A stretch of 64,000 nt of DNA from Spongiihabitans sp963422685 (GCA_963422685.1 OY730442.1:682001-746000), one strand, 5' to 3'; counted from the stretch's first letter, positions 38,283-48,410 are shown. Program-made: numbers and translations. The notes: generated from the letters alone by a model not told the origin.

Positions 38283-39614
38283 ATGAAACAATTTGCAAAA
38301 ACCCCGGCGATAACCATGGTCCTGGCTTTGGCATTAGGCCCGATTAAATATTCCCATGCCGCAGACCTCTGGGATATCTACGAATTAGCGTTGGCCAATG
38401 ATCCCGAATACCAGGTTGCCCAGCTCAATCATCAGTCAACCCGGCTCGACCTGTCCCTTGCAGAAACCGCTTTCAAGCCATCGGTCACGGCCACCGGCCA
38501 AATTGGGCAGCAGATTTCAGACGCTTCGGGCAGTTCCCGAACCGGCGACGATCATCTGCTTGACCTCAGCGTCAATCTGCCGCTGTACGATAAAACCAGG
38601 CGTGTCGGGATCACCCAAAGCGCGATTCAGGTCGAAATTTCTGCTTTACAGTTACAGGACGCCAAACAGGCGCTGATGCTCCGGGTTGCCGATCGATATT
38701 TCAATCTCCTGGCGGCCCGGGACGCCAGGGAAGTGGCCCGCCTTGAGAAAGTAGCAATTCGGCGACAGATGGATCTTGCCAGCGAGCGGCTCGAAGTAGG
38801 GCTGGGAACCCGGACGGATTTGTTCGATACCAGGGCCCGGTTTAAACTGGCCGAGGCCACTGCAATACAGGCCCAGAATCAAATTAACAATGAAGCCGCG
38901 CTGCTCAGACAAATTATCGGTATGACACCCCAGGCATTAGCCCCTTTGGACGATTCCGCACCCCTGGAACTACCCTCGCCCAATAATGTTGATGCGTGGG
39001 TCAACAGGTCACTTGAAACCAATATCCCGTTGCAAATTCAGGCATTGAATCTGCAAAAGGCATTGCAGGAAATCGACAAACAAAACAATGGTCGGACACC
39101 AACCGTCAGTTTAAATGGCAGTCATTCGTTCAATTCCCGGACTGCGTTTTCCTCGCCGGCAGCTTCCAGCGAAATTAATACTACATCAATCGAATTGCGG
39201 GTGAGCGTGCCGGTTTATCGTGGCGGCGCGGTCAATCTGCGAACCCGGCAGGCGGGTGCACAATACAATCGTATCGAACGATTGCTGGAACAGACGAAGC
39301 GACTGGCATCGACCCGCACCACTTCCGCTTTCCTGGCGGTAACCAGTAGCGCAAGTCAGGTTGAAGCGCTGTTCGAAGCGATTACCGCTGGTGAAAATGC
39401 GCTGGAAGCCAAAGAGGAAGGCTTTAGCGCCGGACTCACCACCAACCTGGATGTGCTTAATGCCCAGCGCGACCTGTCACGGTCGAGAACAGACTACCTC
39501 AGAGCAAGATACAACTATATTATTTCTGTACTGGAGCTGGAAAGATCCGTGGGGCAATTGGATGAAGAAGATATAAAACGGGTTAACCACTGGCTCGGAG
39601 CCACCGCACAATAG
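38283..39614 (+). CDS. tolC: TolC-family outer-membrane efflux protein
   Basis: A 443-residue protein with a signal peptide (1 to about 26, cleavage near SHA-AD) and the repeated TolC design: two halves with long helices (LWDIYELALANDPEYQVAQL to LNLQKALQEIDKQNNGRTP), a conserved AFKPSVTATGQIG and SIELRVSVPVYRGGAVN, and the C-terminal VLNAQRDLSRSRTDYLRARY. It forms the trimeric outer-membrane tunnel for type I secretion and RND/MFS efflux. The pcm-tolC order is common in gammaproteobacteria. It is convergent with trkH, with only 20 bases between stop codons. Confidence 0.95.
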   Translation: MKQFAKTPAITMVLALALGPIKYSHAADLWDIYELALANDPEYQVAQLNHQSTRLDLSLAETAFKPSVTATGQIGQQISDASGSSRTGDDHLLDLSVNLPLYDKTRRVGITQSAIQVEISALQLQDAKQALMLRVADRYFNLLAARDAREVARLEKVAIRRQMDLASERLEVGLGTRTDLFDTRARFKLAEATAIQAQNQINNEAALLRQIIGMTPQALAPLDDSAPLELPSPNNVDAWVNRSLETNIPLQIQALNLQKALQEIDKQNNGRTPTVSLNGSHSFNSRTAFSSPAASSEINTTSIELRVSVPVYRGGAVNLRTRQAGAQYNRIERLLEQTKRLASTRTTSAFLAVTSSASQVEALFEAITAGENALEAKEEGFSAGLTTNLDVLNAQRDLSRSRTDYLRARYNYIISVLELERSVGQLDEEDIKRVNHWLGATAQ

Positions 39615-39633
39615 CCCGAAAAACCCCTGCCAA

Positions 39634-41085
39634 TCAGCCCTTCCAGAATACCGGCGTAAACAACACCAGCAAGGCAAACAATTCAAGCCTGCCCAGCAGC
39701 ATGGCGAAAGTCAGAATGATTTTCCCCGTGTCGCTAATACCGGCATAGTTCTGCGATACCGCGCCCAGTCCGGGACCGAGATTGTTGAGACAGGCGGTCA
39801 CTGCGGAAAATGCGGTGAGCAGGTCACAGCCCGTTGCCAGCATCAATATCAATAACAGAGCGTAGCTGAAAATGTACAGCGACAGAAATCCCCACACCGC
39901 ATCCACTACATTATTGGATACGGGCCGGCCACCGAGTTTGATTGGAATCAGCGCACTGGGATGCACCAGCCTGGATATTTCCCGGGCGCCCTGCTTGAAC
40001 AGCAGCATCATTCTGACAATTTTCATGCCCCCGGCGGTGGACCCGGCGCACCCACCGGCCGTACTCAACAGCACCAGCAATATGGGCAGAAATGTAGGCC
40101 AGACTGAAAAGTCCGTTGTGGTAAAACCCGTTGTGGTGACGATGGACATGACCTGCACCACTCCCTGGATGATGTTGTCGCCGGCCCGGCCGTATACGTG
40201 ATGGTTTTGTAACATCATCACAGTGAGGACGATAGTAAGCAGTATCAGTCCAAAATAACACCTCGCTTCGGGGTCTTTAAAGTAGGCCGCGACCCGCCTG
40301 GATCGAATCGCCGTGTAATGCAGCGCGAAATTCAGCCCCGCCAGCAACATGAACAACGTGGCAACCAGGTTTATGGCGCTGCTTTGAAAATAGCCCAGGC
40401 TGGCATCATGGGTGGAGAAACCGCCGATGGCCACCGTTGAAAAGGCATGGCAAATGGCATCGAAAGCGGACATCCCGGCGAGGTAATAGGACACAGCGCA
40501 AATAATCGTCAAACCCAGATAAATACTCCAGATCGCTTTTGCCGTTTCGGTGATTCTGGGTGTGAGCTTGTGATCCTTCATGGGCCCGGGGGTTTCGGCG
40601 CGGTAAAGCTGCATTCCGCCTACACCCAGGGCCGGCATCACCGCAACGGCCAGCACCACAAGCCCCATGCCACCGAACCACTGGAGTTGTTGTCGATAGA
40701 ACAATACCGACGGCGGCAGATCGTCGATAGCCATGAGGATGGTGGCCCCGGTGGTGGTCAGCCCGGAAGTGGATTCAAACAACGCATCCACCATACGCAT
40801 CCCCAGACTGTCAGCCAGCAGCAGGGGCACCGAAGCCATCAACGAAAGCACCAGCCAGATTAATACCACGACCAGAAAACCGTCCCGAAACCGCAGTTCG
40901 CCGCGATAGTGTCTGGCCGGGAACCAGATGGTGATTCCAACCACCAGAATAATGAGTGATGCGGTAACCAAAGCAGGATGCGTCTGGTCACGGTACCAAA
41001 CCGAAACGGCAATGGGCGGAAGCAAAGTAAGGCTGAACAGCGCGGTCAGTATCCCGAGGATTTTCATTACGCCGAGGGTTTGCAT
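39634..41085 (-). CDS. trkH: Trk potassium uptake transmembrane subunit
   Basis: A 483-residue inner-membrane K+ channel-like subunit with multiple membrane helices and repeated selectivity-filter loops. Family marks are LRFRDGFLVVVLIWLVLS, FESTSGLTTTGATIL, AFSTVAIGGFSTHDAS, VTTTGFTTTDF, and the end FSAVTACLNNLGPGL with KIILTFAMLLGRLELF. It works with TrkA, whose gene ends 12 bases upstream, to import potassium with the proton gradient. Two start ATGs are possible (41085 and 41067); neither has a clear ribosome site. Confidence 0.95.
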   Translation of the reverse strand: MQTLGVMKILGILTALFSLTLLPPIAVSVWYRDQTHPALVTASLIILVVGITIWFPARHYRGELRFRDGFLVVVLIWLVLSLMASVPLLLADSLGMRMVDALFESTSGLTTTGATILMAIDDLPPSVLFYRQQLQWFGGMGLVVLAVAVMPALGVGGMQLYRAETPGPMKDHKLTPRITETAKAIWSIYLGLTIICAVSYYLAGMSAFDAICHAFSTVAIGGFSTHDASLGYFQSSAINLVATLFMLLAGLNFALHYTAIRSRRVAAYFKDPEARCYFGLILLTIVLTVMMLQNHHVYGRAGDNIIQGVVQVMSIVTTTGFTTTDFSVWPTFLPILLVLLSTAGGCAGSTAGGMKIVRMMLLFKQGAREISRLVHPSALIPIKLGGRPVSNNVVDAVWGFLSLYIFSYALLLILMLATGCDLLTAFSAVTACLNNLGPGLGAVSQNYAGISDTGKIILTFAMLLGRLELFALLVLFTPVFWKG

Positions 41086-41097
41086 TGGCGAATCAAA

Positions 41098-42471
41098 CTA
41101 GAAAAAGGTGGCGGATACCTGAAACAATCTCTCGACCTCTGGAATTCCACGTTTATCGATAACAAAAATAATGACGTGGTCACCGTCTTTTATCACCGCC
41201 CGATGATCCAGATCAATCAATTCATCGTTGCGCATAATGGCGCCGACCGTCGCCCCTTTTGGCAGCCTGATATCTGCCAGCTTTCGACCGACAATTTTCG
41301 ATGTTCCAGCATCGCCGTGGGCCACCGCTTCGATAGCCTCGGCCACCCCCCGACGCAGTGAATGCGCGGCCACCACATCACCGCGTCGCACATGGGACAA
41401 CAATGCACTCACGGTGGAAAGTCGGGGAGAAATGGCAATATCAAGCACGCTGCTCTCGATCAGTTCAATATAGGCGGCCCGATTCACAATGGCCATGGCC
41501 CTTCTTGCACCGAGTCGTTTTGCCAGCATCGCGGATAGAATATTCGCCTCATCCTCATTGGTCAGCGCACAGAACAATTCCATATTGTCAATGTTTTCCT
41601 GCCGCAGCAATTCTTCGTCAGCCGCATCGCCCTGTAATACCATGGTATTTTCCAACTGCTCGGATACCAGCCGGGCGCGTCGCGGGTCGCGCTCAATCAG
41701 CTTGACCTGGTAACCGCTGCTTTCCAGGGAGCGGGCAAGCTGAAAACCGATATTACCCGCCCCGGCTATGATCACTTTTTTACCCACCTCCTCAATGCTG
41801 CGAAGCTCTTGCATCACCATTTTTATATCGTCCTGGGTGGCAATGAAGAACACTTCATCATCCGCTTCTATAATGGTTTTCCCGGTCGGGATAATGGCTC
41901 TGTCCTGTCTGTATATGGCAGCGACCCGGGTCTTGACCGAGGGCAAATGATCTTTCAGCTCCCGCAATTCATGCCCAACCAGCGCCCCGCCGTAATACGC
42001 CCTAAGTCCCACCAGCCGAATTTTTTCTCCTGCAAAATCAATGACCTGCAATGCCCCGGGGTATTCGATTAATCGTTGAATCTGTTTATTCAGAATTTGC
42101 TCTGGACTGATAATCACATTGATCGGGATGTTTTCCCTGCAAAACAATTCTGGATGGGCCAGAAAATCCGATGAACGAACCCGGGCGATTTTCGTCGGAG
42201 TATGAAACAGGGTATGCGCAACCTGACAGGCCACCATGTTTACCTGATCGGAGTCGGTTACCGCCAAAAGCAAATCCACGTCCTCCACCCCGGCCTGTTT
42301 AAGTATGACTGGTGAGGAAGCCTCTCCATGCACTGTGCGGATATCCATTCGATCCTGCATGGTCTGAAGAACCCGGTGATCAAGATCAACCACGGTGATG
42401 TCGTTTTCTTCCCGGGACAGAATCTCGGCGATTGAGGCGCCCACCTGGCCGCCCCCGAGTATGGTAATTTT
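41098..42471 (-). CDS. trkA: Trk potassium uptake regulatory subunit
   Basis: About 457 residues with two RCK units. Each has a Rossmann motif (MKITILGGGQVGASIAEIL at the start; VIIAGAGNIGFQLARSLESS in the middle) and is followed by a TrkA-C domain (the second ending AVIKDGDHVIIFVID). TrkA binds NAD and nucleotides in the cytoplasm and gates TrkH. The start at 42471 gives the standard N-terminus; the open frame extends to 42516 across the rsmB end. It is part of the def-fmt-rsmB-trkA-trkH order, as in many gammaproteobacteria. Confidence 0.95.
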   Translation of the reverse strand, partial: KITILGGGQVGASIAEILSREENDITVVDLDHRVLQTMQDRMDIRTVHGEASSPVILKQAGVEDVDLLLAVTDSDQVNMVACQVAHTLFHTPTKIARVRSSDFLAHPELFCRENIPINVIISPEQILNKQIQRLIEYPGALQVIDFAGEKIRLVGLRAYYGGALVGHELRELKDHLPSVKTRVAAIYRQDRAIIPTGKTIIEADDEVFFIATQDDIKMVMQELRSIEEVGKKVIIAGAGNIGFQLARSLESSGYQVKLIERDPRRARLVSEQLENTMVLQGDAADEELLRQENIDNMELFCALTNEDEANILSAMLAKRLGARRAMAIVNRAAYIELIESSVLDIAISPRLSTVSALLSHVRRGDVVAAHSLRRGVAEAIEAVAHGDAGTSKIVGRKLADIRLPKGATVGAIMRNDELIDLDHRAVIKDGDHVIIFVIDKRGIPEVERLFQVSATFF

Positions 42472-42488
42472 CATGGTTGCTACTGCGA

Positions 42489-43781
42489 TTAAGACCGGGT
42501 TTTGTTTATACCGCAATAATAAAACCCGTCACCTGAATGCACGCCGGGTAATCGTTGCCGGCCAGATGAAGTTTCCAATCCGAGTTTTTCGTTGAGGAAT
42601 TGTAATTGAAATCCCGCATTATCCTGCATGAATTTCTCCACAACCTCATCATTTTCTGCCCTGAAAATCGAACAGGTTACATATACAAGCCTGCCGCCGG
42701 GTTTAAGTAATGGCCAGACGGAATTGATCATGGACAATTGCTGTGCTGCCAGTTTGTCGACGTCTGCGGGCGGCCGCCGATGTTTGATGTCTGGATGTCG
42801 GCGAATAACCCCGCTACCGGAACACGGCACATCCAGGACGATGCGGTCGAACAGCCTGCCATCCCACCATGCCCGGGGACGGTTAACCTCGGCAGAAATG
42901 ACCTGGGCGTTGAGTTTCAGCCTGTGCAGATTCTGGTGAATGCGGTTTATTCGCTGCGGCAAATCTATCGCAACCATGGCTTCAAGTTCAGGTTCGCATT
43001 CCAGCATCAGGCAGGTCTTGCCGCCAGGTGCAGCGCAGGCATCAAGAACCCGTTGACCTTTGCCCATCGCCAGCATACCCGTAACCAATTGCGCAGACTC
43101 ATCCTGTACCGAGACCTCTCCTTCAGCAAAACCCGGAATACGCTCAACTGCAACCGGATTGCATAACGTCACGCCGATATGGCTGTCCCGGGTAAGCACA
43201 TAGTCCACACCTTCCTGTTGCAGCTTTTTCTCATATAGACTACGCGTGGTTGTGCGCTGGTTGACGCGCAGCGTCAAGGGCGGCTTTTTGTTCGCGGCCA
43301 GAAATATTGCCCGGGCATGGTCTGGCCAGTCGCTGGTGATACGTCGGTGCAGGTGCCCGGGGAAGGCATCGCGGACATGCTGTTCGCTCAGCGTTGCGAT
43401 TATTGCGGATTTATTTCTGAGAAAATTCCGCAATACCGCGTTCGTTAAATTTTTCGCCCAGCACTGCCTGGTTTTATCCAAAGCGCTGACGCTCTGATTG
43501 ACCACCGCATAGTGCGGAGTACGCATAAACTCGATTCGATAAATCGCACTGATTAACAGGAAATGAACCAGGCGGTGCTTTTCTTTTAAAGGCTTTTTCA
43601 GCAGGTTTGCGAGCAGGCCGTCTAGGTAAACATAGTGGCGGCAGCCACCGAAGGCGAGCTCCTTCAGTTCAGCAACACTGCCGTGTAAATCACGCTCCGC
43701 ACTTTCCAGAGATTTATCCAGCGACTGCCCCTGATCAATTACCCGGCGCAAAACCCGGGCAGCCGCTAACATAGTCCGCAT
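42489..43781 (-). CDS. rsmB: 16S rRNA (cytosine-5-)-methyltransferase RsmB (position 967)
   Basis: A 430-residue protein with an N-terminal NusB-like RNA-binding domain (1 to about 140; LAFGGCRHYVYLDGLL) and a C-terminal Fmu methyltransferase domain. The SAM site is VLDACAAPGGKTCLML; the two catalytic cysteines lie in LDVPCSGSGVIRRHPDIK and YVTCSIFRAEN. RsmB makes m5C967 in 16S rRNA. It follows fmt with four bases between coding ends and precedes trkA by 17. Confidence 0.95.
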   Translation of the reverse strand: MRTMLAAARVLRRVIDQGQSLDKSLESAERDLHGSVAELKELAFGGCRHYVYLDGLLANLLKKPLKEKHRLVHFLLISAIYRIEFMRTPHYAVVNQSVSALDKTRQCWAKNLTNAVLRNFLRNKSAIIATLSEQHVRDAFPGHLHRRITSDWPDHARAIFLAANKKPPLTLRVNQRTTTRSLYEKKLQQEGVDYVLTRDSHIGVTLCNPVAVERIPGFAEGEVSVQDESAQLVTGMLAMGKGQRVLDACAAPGGKTCLMLECEPELEAMVAIDLPQRINRIHQNLHRLKLNAQVISAEVNRPRAWWDGRLFDRIVLDVPCSGSGVIRRHPDIKHRRPPADVDKLAAQQLSMINSVWPLLKPGGRLVYVTCSIFRAENDEVVEKFMQDNAGFQLQFLNEKLGLETSSGRQRLPGVHSGDGFYYCGINKTRS

Positions 43782-43785
43782 CCGA

Positions 43786-44724
43786 TTAACCGGAATGAAA
43801 AATCATGCCGCAGGCTATGGGCATACCATGTAAAAAATCTGCCGCAGCCAAGGGCCTGCCGCCGGGTTTTTGCAATACTTCGAGATTAAGTGTGCCCCGG
43901 GCGGTCTGAACCAGTATCCCACCCTTGTCTGCATGTAGAACTTCACCGGCCCGGGCCGCACCCGCCTCACCGCGATAACTGGCCTGCAGCACCCTTAATG
44001 TCGTACTACCGAGCGTTGTCACGGCCACTGGCCAGGGATTAAATGCGCGCACTTTTCGGTGCAGAGCTTGCGCACTTTGGCGCCAGTTGAGCTTGGATTC
44101 AGCTTTGCCGATCTTCGCAGCATAGGTGACCCGATTGAGGTCTTGACTGATCGGTTTGAGGGCACGCTCACTGATGCCGGCCAGATTCTGTTTGAGCACC
44201 TCGCCCCCCAGCCGCGACAATTTATGCTGCAATGTTCCACCAGTTTCAGATTCGCTGATATGGATCTGTGACTGCGCCAGTATGGGGCCGCTGTCGAGGG
44301 CCAATTGCATTTGCATCAAGGTTATCCCGGTCGTCTCGTCCCCCGCTTCAATGGCCCGCTGTACTGGTGCGGCGCCGCGCCAGCGCGGCAGTAATGATGC
44401 GTGGATATTGACGCAGCCCAGAGGCAGCATTTCCAGCACAGCCTGCGGCAATAAGCCGCCATAGGCGGTCACCACCATCAAGTCCGCATGCAATGCTGCC
44501 AGGTCTTGAATAGCGCCCGGCTGCCTGAACGATTCCGGCTGAAACACCGGGATGGCCATTTTGCCGGCCAGGGTTTTTACCGGGCTTTGATGGAGCTTTT
44601 TACCTCTTCCGGCGGGTCGATCGGGTTGTGTATAAACCCCTGCCACATCAATAAATGGTGTGTTGATCAATGCCCTAAGGCTGGGCACAGAAAACTCTGG
44701 CGTGCCGGCAAATACCACTCGCAT
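43786..44724 (-). CDS. fmt: Methionyl-tRNA formyltransferase
   Basis: 312 residues. The formyltransferase domain has MRVVFAGTPEFSVPSLRAL, the catalytic set Asn-His-Asp with CVNIHASLLPRWRGAAP and GDETTGITLMQM, and the SLLPRWRGA loop. A C-terminal OB-like domain follows. It adds formyl to Met-tRNA for initiation. It lies between def (42 bases upstream) and rsmB in the standard order. Confidence 0.95.
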   Translation of the reverse strand: MRVVFAGTPEFSVPSLRALINTPFIDVAGVYTQPDRPAGRGKKLHQSPVKTLAGKMAIPVFQPESFRQPGAIQDLAALHADLMVVTAYGGLLPQAVLEMLPLGCVNIHASLLPRWRGAAPVQRAIEAGDETTGITLMQMQLALDSGPILAQSQIHISESETGGTLQHKLSRLGGEVLKQNLAGISERALKPISQDLNRVTYAAKIGKAESKLNWRQSAQALHRKVRAFNPWPVAVTTLGSTTLRVLQASYRGEAGAARAGEVLHADKGGILVQTARGTLNLEVLQKPGGRPLAAADFLHGMPIACGMIFHSG

Positions 44725-44766
44725 CGGCTTGGATCTGACTTTATCAGGGGGTTAAACGATCTCGGG

Positions 44767-45261
44767 CTACCGCCCTTCTTTTAACAGCTTTTTGCGCACC
44801 CGCTGCTGTTTCAATCGGGAAAGATAATCGACAAATACCCTGCCGTTGAGATGGTCTACTTCATGCTGTATACAAATCGACAGCAATGTTTCTGCCTCCA
44901 CCTGGAATGGCTGGCCTTTCACATCCTGGGCATTTATTCGCACCGCTCCAGCACGCGCAACGGTAGCAAATACACCCGGTACCGACAAACAGCCTTCTTC
45001 CATCTCAATCACGCCTGCAAGCGCAGTGACCTGCGGATTAATAAAAACTTTCAGGTCATCCTTGGTTTCAGACAAATCCATCACCACCACCCGCTTCGGC
45101 ACATCAATCTGTATCGCAGCAAGACCAATACCCGGCGCATCGTACATGGTTTCCGCCATATCATCGACCAGGCTTTCCAGCGCATTGTCAAACACCCGAA
45201 CCGGCTCGGATATTGATCTGAGTCGGGGATTGGGATAAACCAGAATTTCGCGAATCGCCAT
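44767..45261 (-). CDS. def: Peptide deformylase
   Basis: 164 residues, the usual size. The three diagnostic motifs are present: GIGLAAIQIDV (usually GxGLAAxQ), EEGCLSVPG with the metal-binding Cys, and QHEVDHLNGRVFVDYL, the HExxH metal site. It removes the formyl group from new proteins. It is first in the def-fmt-rsmB-trkA-trkH series and begins MAIREILVYPNPRLR. Confidence 0.95.
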   Translation of the reverse strand: MAIREILVYPNPRLRSISEPVRVFDNALESLVDDMAETMYDAPGIGLAAIQIDVPKRVVVMDLSETKDDLKVFINPQVTALAGVIEMEEGCLSVPGVFATVARAGAVRINAQDVKGQPFQVEAETLLSICIQHEVDHLNGRVFVDYLSRLKQQRVRKKLLKEGR

Positions 45262-45368
45262 GGGTGGATAGTGGACTGTAGGCTGCCTGGTTACTCATTG
45301 CCAGGAATGGTGGATTGTATTCCCATCGCGAACAAACATCCATATCGCCAATCAGAACCACCCCGGAA

Positions 45369-46142
45369 TCACTTACCGTTTACGGAAAAACGCCGCCGCG
45401 CCCTATGCAAATCAATTGGCGTATCAATACCCGGTTCCGGCACGGCAATGGCGTCCACACACAGAATTTTATCGCCGTGCCACAGCCCGCGAAGCTGCTC
45501 CAGCTTCTCCAGATTCTCCAGCTCACAGCTTCCCCGGGCAGCAAATACGCGGAGATATCCTGCACGATACGCATAAATCCCCAGATGCCGCCGCGCGTAC
45601 TGCACCGCACACTGCGCCAGACCAGATGAAGTTTCGCCGCGCACCCAGGGGATAGTGGCCCGACTGAAATAAACAGCATGACCTTTTCTATCCCTGACCA
45701 CTTTCACCACAGCGGGATCAGCGAGCTGGTCCTGATCATCCAGCCGCACACAGGCCGTAGCCATCGATGCTGCGGCGTCATTCACCAGCGCCCCGGCCAA
45801 TTGATCGATTAATGCGCCGGGCATGGTGGGTTCATCACCCTGTACATTAATGATAATGGCGTCATCATCCAATCCAAGGATATTTACTGCTTCGGCAATA
45901 CGGTCGCTTCCCGACGGGTGGTGCGGTGAAGTCAATACCGCTATGCCTGCAAAGGCCTCCACCGCCTCCAATATACGCTGGTCGTCGGTGGCCACCACAA
46001 CGCATTGCGCGGCGCTTTGACTGCATCTTTCCACCACATGCTGGATGACCGGTTTCCCGCCAATGGGCAAAAGCACTTTGCCTGGAAGTCGGCTGGAACC
46101 GTAGCGGGCCGGGATAATTACGTGAAAGCGAACCATTGCCAA
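45369..46142 (-). CDS. kdsB: 3-deoxy-manno-octulosonate cytidylyltransferase (CMP-KDO synthetase)
   Basis: A 257-residue sugar-nucleotide transferase. It has the N-terminal nucleotide site FHVIIPARYGSSRLPGKVLL (signature RxxSxRLPGK), the VERCSQS region, INVQGDEPTMPGALIDQLA, and YFSRATIPWVR. KdsB activates KDO with CTP for the inner core of lipopolysaccharide. It begins six bases after lpxK on the same strand, a common pairing. Confidence 0.95.
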   Translation of the reverse strand: MAMVRFHVIIPARYGSSRLPGKVLLPIGGKPVIQHVVERCSQSAAQCVVVATDDQRILEAVEAFAGIAVLTSPHHPSGSDRIAEAVNILGLDDDAIIINVQGDEPTMPGALIDQLAGALVNDAAASMATACVRLDDQDQLADPAVVKVVRDRKGHAVYFSRATIPWVRGETSSGLAQCAVQYARRHLGIYAYRAGYLRVFAARGSCELENLEKLEQLRGLWHGDKILCVDAIAVPEPGIDTPIDLHRARRRFSVNGK

Positions 46143-46148
46143 TGTTTC

Positions 46149-47186
46149 TCAGCGGATAAGCGTTTCGACCCGCTGGTAGAGCGCCGCATCTACATGCAGT
46201 CTGGCGGGCACAACCCAGATGTTTTTCGCAACTGCCATATTCCGGCATTTTATCCCGTCTTTTTCAGTCATCAGCACCGGCCGCTCGTCGCCAAAGCGCA
46301 GGTCATCTTCGATATAACCATGGTGGTCGGGAAAGCTGTGCGGCGTGATCTTGATTCCCTTGCTTTCGAGCTGGGAAAAAAATCGGGCCGGATTGCCAGT
46401 ACCCGCCACCGCGTGCACCCGTTGCCCAGCGCATTGTGACAAATTTCGGCGGCGGTTATCGACCAGGTTTACCATCTCCAGCAATTCCATCCGCATGGCG
46501 CAAGGCCTTTCCCGGCCCGACGTTTTGGCGGCCAGGGCATCGCATCGGACCGTGAACTGGGCATTACTCAGGCTGTTTATGACGACGATATGGGCGCGAT
46601 GAATACCCGACTCGGGCTCTCGCAAGGGTCCCGCGGGTAAGCACCATCCATTGCCAAACCCGAACTCGCCATCAATAACGGCGATGTCAACAGCGCGTTT
46701 CAGGGCAAAATGCTGAAATCCATCATCACTTATCAACACATCGCATTCAAGTTTGTCGACCAAATAGCGACCGTTTTGCACGCGGTCAGGCCCCACAACC
46801 ACCGCGACCCTGCACATCTCGAAAATCATCTGGGGCTCATCGCCCACTAATTCTGCATTGGTATGACTATTTACTTCTCTGGGCCAGAATCCCGACTTTC
46901 CACCATAACCCCGGGCGATCACACCAGGTCGGTAGCCTTTTGCCTTGAAATGATGAACCAGAGAAATTACCAGCGGCGATTTCCCGCTTCCACCCGCACT
47001 CACGCTGCCCACGACAATTACCGGCACAGGTAACTGGCTGGAACGGAATATCCCCAGGCTGTAGCAGCCCTGACGTATTTTCACCAAAATCACATAAAGG
47101 GTGGAAAGCGGCAGTAACAGATAATTCAGCCATCCCGGGTTTCGCCATCCCTGCTGAATTCTGGTCTTCATCATGCTCTGCTTCAT
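46149..47186 (-). CDS. lpxK: Tetraacyldisaccharide 4'-kinase
   Basis: 345 residues. An N-terminal membrane-associating helix (LNYLLLPLSTLYVILVKIRQ) precedes the kinase P-loop VGSVSAGGSGKSPLVISLV and the family stretch GVIARGYGGKSGFWP. Then come DEPQMIFEMCRVAVVVGPDR and DVLISDDGFQHFALKR, the LpxK signature. It phosphorylates the 4' position of lipid A precursor in the inner membrane. It is upstream of kdsB in the same operon. Confidence 0.95.
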   Translation of the reverse strand: MKQSMMKTRIQQGWRNPGWLNYLLLPLSTLYVILVKIRQGCYSLGIFRSSQLPVPVIVVGSVSAGGSGKSPLVISLVHHFKAKGYRPGVIARGYGGKSGFWPREVNSHTNAELVGDEPQMIFEMCRVAVVVGPDRVQNGRYLVDKLECDVLISDDGFQHFALKRAVDIAVIDGEFGFGNGWCLPAGPLREPESGIHRAHIVVINSLSNAQFTVRCDALAAKTSGRERPCAMRMELLEMVNLVDNRRRNLSQCAGQRVHAVAGTGNPARFFSQLESKGIKITPHSFPDHHGYIEDDLRFGDERPVLMTEKDGIKCRNMAVAKNIWVVPARLHVDAALYQRVETLIR

Positions 47187-47239
47187 TGGGAAGTGTTATC
47201 GAATTGGCACAGCGGTTTTTAAACACCAAGCCCTGGGGA

Positions 47240-48247
47240 TTAGTTCAAACATCTGTGCGCTTTACGTTCATCCCGCGGCGGTATGCCGAAGTATTCCCGA
47301 TAACATTTGCTGAAATGGGGTGTGGAAACAAAACCGCTGGCAAAGCCGATTTCAGCGATTGGCATATTGGTCTGCAACAGCAATCGCCGGGCATGCACCA
47401 GCCGCAACCGCAGATAATAACGGGTGGGCACACAATTGAGGTATTTCTGGAACAGGCGCTCAAGCTGGCGGCGGGACAATCCAACGTGGCGGGCGATTTC
47501 GTCCAGACTGATGAGCTCTTCTATATTCGCCTCCATAAAAGCCACTGCCTCGGCCAGCCTGGGCTGACTTGCGCCCAATTGCAAACGCAACGGTAACCGC
47601 TGCCGGTCATTTCGACCACGAATCCGCTCCACCAGAAATTCTTCTGCAATATCGGCAGCCAACTCCCAGCCATGTTTTTGGGCAATCAGATAAACCATCA
47701 TATCCATGGAAGCACTGCCGCCCGCACAGGTGTAGCGGTCCCGGTCTATTTCAAACAAATCCGGGCTGATGATTAACTCCGGGAATCGCTCCCGCAGCCC
47801 GATCATATTTTCCCAGTGAATGGTGCAGCGGTAATTGTTCAACAATCCCGCCTCGGCCAGAATATAGGTGCCGGTGCAAATCGCGCCCAAGTGGATTCGA
47901 CTTGATGCCTGTTCCCACAGCCAGGTGGTAACAGATTTGCTGGTTTTGGATTCGATGTTGGTGCCGCCGCAAACGAAAATCGCATCCAGCCTACCGCAGT
48001 TTTTCATTGGAATGCTGGAAACCGACATCCCGGTGCTGGCACAGACGGGCTGGTCGCTGGCCGACAGCACCTCCCATTCATATAATGTTTCGCCCGACAA
48101 CCGATTCGCCATACGCATCTGGTCAATGGCCGCAGCAAACGTCATCATCGAATATTCCGGCATCACTAAAAAACCATAGCGCACCGGTTTCGCTAATTTT
48201 AGCAGGGGCGAAGCTGCTGGGAAGAGATTGGAATTTTTACCGGCCAT
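47240..48247 (-). CDS. GbdR-like AraC-family transcriptional regulator with DJ-1/PfpI domain
   Basis: 335 residues. The N-terminal DJ-1/PfpI-like domain (1 to about 190; YGFLVMPEYSMMTFAAAID, HLGAICTGTYILAEAGLL, TCAGGSASMDMMVYLIA) is joined to a C-terminal AraC helix-turn-helix pair (LDEIARHVGLSRRQLERLFQ, AEIGFASGFVSTPHFSKCYR). This is the GlxA/GbdR layout. GbdR controls glycine betaine and carnitine breakdown in pseudomonads, and this gene is divergent from an mttB gene 164 bases away, so it likely regulates it. Effector unknown. Confidence 0.85.
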   Translation of the reverse strand: MAGKNSNLFPAASPLLKLAKPVRYGFLVMPEYSMMTFAAAIDQMRMANRLSGETLYEWEVLSASDQPVCASTGMSVSSIPMKNCGRLDAIFVCGGTNIESKTSKSVTTWLWEQASSRIHLGAICTGTYILAEAGLLNNYRCTIHWENMIGLRERFPELIISPDLFEIDRDRYTCAGGSASMDMMVYLIAQKHGWELAADIAEEFLVERIRGRNDRQRLPLRLQLGASQPRLAEAVAFMEANIEELISLDEIARHVGLSRRQLERLFQKYLNCVPTRYYLRLRLVHARRLLLQTNMPIAEIGFASGFVSTPHFSKCYREYFGIPPRDERKAHRCLN

Positions 48248-48314
48248 TAACTGGATTTACATGCTTTTCATTCAATATAAAGCAGCAGACTGATTATCAT
48301 CCAGATCCAGTGAG

Positions 48315-48345
48315 TGGCGCAAACGGTTATACCAGGGTCGCGCCA
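48315..48345. promoter_or_regulatory. Inverted repeat in the regulator/mttB divergent region
   Basis: TGGCGC (48315-48320) and GCGCCA (48340-48345) form a six-base inverted repeat separated by 19 bases. It lies about 65 bases before the mttB start and 70 before the regulator start. The position suits an operator for the adjacent AraC-family regulator, but the short match could be chance. Confidence 0.3.
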
Positions 48346-48410
48346 TGAGCAGTGTTGTCTGCCGCATCACTCCATACTAGAAAGTTACCCAGGCAAACCA
48401 TAACAGTTTA